The notes beneath the pieces are model-generated. The model was not told the DNA's origin. It saw only the letters and a list, made by a program, of their open reading frames with translations, and did not search any database. Of a stretch of DNA of 64,000 nt, positions 57,701 to 63,700 are shown piece after piece (within the stretch, counting starts at the first letter, position 1; each line of letters opens with the position of its first letter). The position numbers and the translations under genes are program-made. Origin of the DNA: Strongylocentrotus droebachiensis (Eukaryota > Echinodermata > Echinoidea > Camarodonta > Strongylocentrotidae); the NCBI GenBank assembly GCA_035222895.1, contig JAVYIG010002115.1, positions 124,001 through 188,000 on the forward strand. Direction: 5' to 3'.

Positions 57701-60700
57701 CTAATATTGATGATATATGCTATCTGATTCCCTCAACAGAAAAGCCAGGCATGAAGGTGGCCACACTCAAGGACGTGACTGCAAATGCCGGTGAGCAGGT
57801 TGAGCTCTACCTCGAGATCTCCGGCTCTCCTGCCCCAACCGTGGAATGGACCAAGGGCACGACCAAGGTCACCGAGAGCGAACGCATCCAGATCGTGTCG
57901 ACGCCCAACGATGCCACCTTGGTGATCATGAAGTGTGCGAGGGGCGACACCTCGGAGTACACTGTCAGCATCAGCAACAAGCATGGCAGCGAGAAGGCCT
58001 CCGTCAAAGTCAAGATCATTGGTGGGTACTCTAGAAAATATTAATTGTTTCTCTTTTCTCGCTTGAAAGTAGGCTGTTTTTATGATTTTCTTGCACTTTC
58101 AAGCCTACAAGGACATTCTGCAGTGATGTTTGTGTGCACCTTAGATGGGCAGGGCAGCTGGTTATGTATTCAACATGCACAATGCCTAGAGTTCCTGGTA
58201 TTGTGCATGGTAAATACATGATTAGCTTGCCCTGTGCAGCTAAAGTGCGCATGAATATTCTGTGGATTGTCCTTAATATTGCATTTAATCTGCATACATG
58301 TAAATAACAATCTTCTATGTATGATACGTCTAGGAATGAATCAGATTACAGTTGTAAGAAAATTAAAAGTATCTTTTTTCCAGAACCTTTGGTTACGTGT
58401 TTATAGAAGGAGTCCACTGTAAATACCCTAATTGATGCTACGAGGTACAAGCCTTAGACAAACATTGGGCCCTGAGAGAAAAGATTAAACATGAATGTCA
58501 AAGAAACTTCTGTAGACGATTAGAATCATATCGGAAACTGGTTTATTGTGATGTTTCCTCTCACACTAGACCTACTATCCTTGACCTTTATATCTTTGAC
58601 CTCTGTCCTTGACCTTCTGCATTTGACTTTTGACCTCCCCATGCAGATCTCCCTGGATCCCCCAGTGATGTCAAGGTGACAGCCTACAGTGAGGAATCTG
58701 TCACCCTTGTTTGGGTGGCCCCCACGGATGATGGCGACTCTCCAGTCTCTCACTACCAAGTGGAGTACAAAGAGAAGAGGGCAACCAAATGGGAGGTAAG
58801 TTATCACCCAGTCCACTGTACAATCCTGGATAATCTGAACAGCTGGTGACCATTTGTCCTCCATGCACTTCTCGCTGACTCACCGTTGTATCTGCTCTAG
58901 AGGCAGAAGCGTACCTGCCATCCCTTCCGATTTTTGTTGTTGTTTTGTTGCTAAAGCCAAATTAAGCTTGTTTTATCATGTGCTGCGATTTGAGAGTTCA
59001 TTTATTGCATGCATGATCGAGCAGCGAATTTGTATTCGCTTTTTTGTACAGATGTACCGCGTATACCCGTTACATACCACTGCTCTACCAACTGAGCTAT
59101 CGCGCCTCCTGTGAATGTGTACACACTTTTAATGAATTTGATGTCTGATCACAAGGTGCATGTTTTCAAGAAATTACTCACGGTCTCTTGGTTTACAGGT
59201 GGCTGAAAGCAGGGTGCGTGACAAGACCTACCAAGTCACCGGTCTCACCGAGGGTAAGGAGTACCTCTTCCAGGTCTCTGCAGTGAATGCTGTGGGATCG
59301 AGCAAACCAACTCAGACTGACAAACCTCAACTGTGCAAGGAACCATCAGGTAATTAATTATGATAATGATTATGATTATAGGAATGCTCCCCATGGAGTG
59401 GAGAATGTGCATGCATTGTGTGCTGCTAAGCCTGATATCCGATGACCGGGGTAATAATATGTACTGCGCCTAGAAACATAGCATTAGGCGCATTATAAAT
59501 GTGAGCTATTATTATTATTATAATCTCATGATTATGTGATGGTGATTATGATTGTTATATGTTAGTGATGGTTGGTGGTGATGTTGGTGGTGGTAGTGGT
59601 GGTGGCAGGGATGGTGTTTTTGGTGGATGTAGTGGTGGGGCTGGTGGTGGTGGTGGTGATGATTATGGAGGTGATGATAGCAAAATTGGTGGTGGAAATA
59701 GTGTAGAAATAGTTACAATGATGACAATTATGATGATGATGGGGATAGGTAAATAATGATGATGATTGTAATAATGATGATGGTGATGATGATGATATGG
59801 TGATGATGATGATGCCAATGATAATGATGAGGATTATGGTGCTCCTACTACTTCTGCTGATGCTACTGCTAATGATTACATTGAATGACAAGATAATATA
59901 TACATGTACATTTATGCCTCAAGCTCATTGACTTTGGTTTTTTTAAACTAGGGATCTTCAAGCTCCAATACAAACCAATTGATTATTTCTCTGCCTACCA
60001 TTGCTCTGCTTATGCATTAATGGCACTACGTACTATATTTCTTCTGGGATGTAGAACCCCCTGATGCTCCTGACGCACCCAAAGTCATAGCCACCGCCAA
60101 CGGTTGCATCTCTCTGGAGTGGTCCAAACCAGGATTCGATGGAGGACGTCCCGTCACCGGATACATGTTGGAGAAGAAGGAAACCTCCAGCAACAGATGG
60201 TCCAAGGCCACCAAGGAAGACATCAACAAGACCAAGCACACCGTAACTGGTGAGTGGTAGTTGCCATTGGCTTGACTTTATAAAGAAAGAACTTACAATT
60301 GAACCTGATGCGATCAAACTTGCGTCAAAATTAACTATTTCTCATCTTATTTGAGATACGAGGCCATTTTATGAGCAACCTTTTTTTTAAATATGACATC
60401 GCTTCAATAAAATTCATCCATAAAAGAATACAAAAAGAATGAGAAAGCTCACAAAATGCTTTCCACCATTAACAGAACTTGGGTTGGTGGTTTATTTTAC
60501 TTGACTGCTATTAAAGAAAGCTTTTATATACTTGTAAGTAAGCTGCCAGGGGACCGACCGCCTTAAGTCCTCTCCGAGGGACTTGGTAATAAGGATTAAC
60601 GCCTTAACGCCAACTTGGTTTCGAATCCGGAACCTCTCGGTTACGAGACCACTGCTAGTCAACGCCGCTGACTGAGCCATCGCGTCTCAACATCCTGTAA

Positions 60701-63700
60701 AGACAACACTGTTCATGAGAAACAGCCAATGTCAAGATAAACCTTCTTTTGTGTTTCACTAGATGGTTTAAAATATCATTTTCCTCTTCATTTTCCTCAT
60801 TTTTTTCATTATAGGTCTTACCCAGGGATCTGAATACCAATTCAGGATTTCAGCCTCCAACAAGGTCGGAACCAGCGAGCCTAGTCAACCAAGCAAAGCT
60901 GCGCTTGCCAGGGAACCCATTGGTAAGTTGTGCTCCAAACTTCCTTCATCCTTACACTTGATAGGACCGCTCATCTGATGCTTGAGAAATGACCTTCAAA
61001 GTGGGATGGTAGTAGTAGCTGTCTGTGCGACAATGACCGCCTTTACTTATGAATAACATAATCATGAAGGCTGTTTGCAAAGGTGGGTAAGTGCCGGTAG
61101 CTCTTGCAAGTTACTACCTGCACTCTCTTTGGAACTGGTGGCAGTTTCACACGGGCAAGGACAAGCCAGGACAAGCCAGGACGACCACTGGACCCTGCAG
61201 TGACTGGTCGAAGGATGTCGGGAGTTCCGTATCGTCAATTGCCCTAAATGGTGGCATGGTTTTCCTTTAAAGTGGGATGGTAATGATCAGATATAGATGT
61301 GTATCTGTAGCAGTGCACAGTCTTCTGTATAATTGCACACTACATCTTGTTTCTCTGAACCCATTTGTAAGTTTTGGTCCAAACCACATCTTAAGACTGC
61401 AAAGACCTCTATATAATAGCCAAGCGATGCTGATTATACAGGGTTCTGATGTACAGTATGATATATTGAGTTAAACTGATCTTTGGCAGCTGGTGCACAG
61501 TCTTACCATATAATTGCCCACTACAGCTTACAGTGTTTATTTCAGTTAACTTCTCAGTCATGTATTTCACATATAAACATGGCAACGCACAAGTGTTCTG
61601 ATCAAAGCTGTAATGAGGCTCTCTACTTGTTAGCATTATCATGTATATATTAAAGATACTATGTCCCTTTTGCAGCCAACATCAAATTCTGTAGAACTTT
61701 GCAGGAATTAGGAATACCCGGTATGTCATGTATGTCCTATCTGTGAAATCTAAACATTAGCAGTGTCCTAGTATTCAAATTATGCAAGGAAACCTGTTAA
61801 CCGTTAACCCTCGTTTTGAGGGAAGTTCTAAATTAGTATTGTCTTTCAAATGCCGTTGGAATTTAACATTCTCATTTTTAGGGCCTGCAAATGGGACAAA
61901 GTACCTTTAACATTATTGATGATGTTGGTAATGTTCTGGACAATTTAATCTCTGAGGACTTCGCCAGTTCTCCTTACACATAACTGTCAGTTTATGCAAC
62001 GATTCTCATTCTCGTCTCTTTTTTCTTCCAGACCCTGCTTCTTCACCAGGAGACATCGTTGTGGGTGACGTCACCAAGGACAAGATCCCCTTGGAATGGA
62101 CCAAGCCCAAGCAGGACGGAGGCAGCCCCATCTCGGGCTACCACGTAGAGAAGCTCAACCCAGACACCAACAGGTGGGAGAGGGTCAACAAGTCACCCAT
62201 CAGGGGAACCAAGTTCACCGTGAGTCGATCTACTTACTGAATCCCTTGACTTCCATAGATGAAGTTGTTAAAGCATATCTGCACAAGTTTGGCCGGGAGG
62301 GATTATACCTCCCTGCATGGTTACTAGCTGACAGGTGGTTATCTTATCAAATCAGCTCTCAATGTACTTAAGAAAAAGGGGATCATGGGGGACCAACATT
62401 ACCGCTTAGGCAATGTTGGCTATATAGAGGGCGCGAGTAGCTACAAGTAGTGCAGTCCCGCTTTAAAGGAAGATGGTAGTCAGTTTACAGTCCCGCTTTA
62501 AAGGAAGATGGTAGTCAGTTTACATGTGCAGTAGGTCATAACTTGCTGGCACTAGAATTGGTGGAGATACCATTAATTGGTGTACAAATCTTGTACACAG
62601 CAAACCCCTGGTCCCTTCAAGAAATACTCCTCAGTTCCATGTTCTGAAAATATGAAGAGTGTCCACTCTTTTGTCTTGTTGTACTAATCATCCATCAACT
62701 ATGTAGTATAATTGACTTCCAATTTCTATGTCATCCCTTATTTTCTTTTATTGACATGCTTAGTAAAATAAATAATAACTTTCTCTTTGTATAGGTTCCT
62801 GCTGAGGAAGGACAAGATTACGATCTCCGAGTTGTCGCCGAGAACGAGGCCGGTCCCAGTCAGCCATCCACAAACACAGGAGCAATCACTGCAAAGGATC
62901 CTGAAAGTAAGCCTATTAACTGCAGATTTACCAGCAACTTTTTTTTGGTGACGTTCCGTAAAACTTAATAACAAAAATTATATGTAGTCATTTGATGATT
63001 TCAAGTACTTTTTAATTTTTAGTAATCAAAGTTATAACATATTAAAAGTGTAAGTTTTTGGATTCAGTGGGTAATGGATTCATTCATAAAGTTTTCAAGA
63101 ATGTTTGTTTCATGTAAGTCACGTTCTTTTGAAATTCTATTCTACATTCATCTGAAACATTGATACTGAGTTAATACCAGTTTTTAAGTTTTGTTGAATG
63201 GGAAATCACAAGGAGCCCCATAGGTTTCCCCATAGGTTTTCCTTCTGTTAACACATTTAATACTGAATTCTTGAATTCTTGAATGCCCATAAGGTTTATA
63301 CAGTGACCATATAGGCAATGGGTTCACAAGAGAATCAATCAACATTCCTTTTACAGAGGATATCACATGCTGTTATCAAAAGCTTTCATTTGTAACTGAC
63401 TTGATAAAATAGGGAATAGAAGAAATTATTCTCTGGTTAAAGTACAGGATTTGTGAGTAAAAAGTGCTTGATATGAATGTCCATTAGTAGTATCTCCTTG
63501 TTACCAATATTGTAAACTGTTTTTGGACTTGCAAAGTCAATAAAACGTGTTTCTCTTTGCAGTCCCACCCAAGCTTGAGCTGAAGAACATGAAAGACCAG
63601 ACGGTGAAGGCTGGACAGACCTTCAAGCTCAACCTCAAGTTCTCCGGAACCCCCTACCCAACCGCCAAGTGGTCTCACAGCTCCAAAGAACTGGTCGGCG

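Larger units (their letters stand above)
52466..57739 (+). other. Intron (5.3 kb) between Ig11 and Ig12
   Basis: Contains the 288-bp MITE at 52845, a C/A homopolymer run at 53843-53877, a 9-nt microexon candidate at 54254 and a weak 48-nt candidate at 55425-55472. The rest is AT-rich filler. Confidence 0.55.

Noticed and set aside
59040-59106. Functional tRNA gene on the minus strand
   Set aside because: The D-arm is perfect, but there is no B-box, T-arm or closed acceptor stem.
59562-59891. 109-codon minus-strand frame rich in Ser/Ile/Thr
   Set aside because: Translation of GAT/GGT repeats; no real gene.
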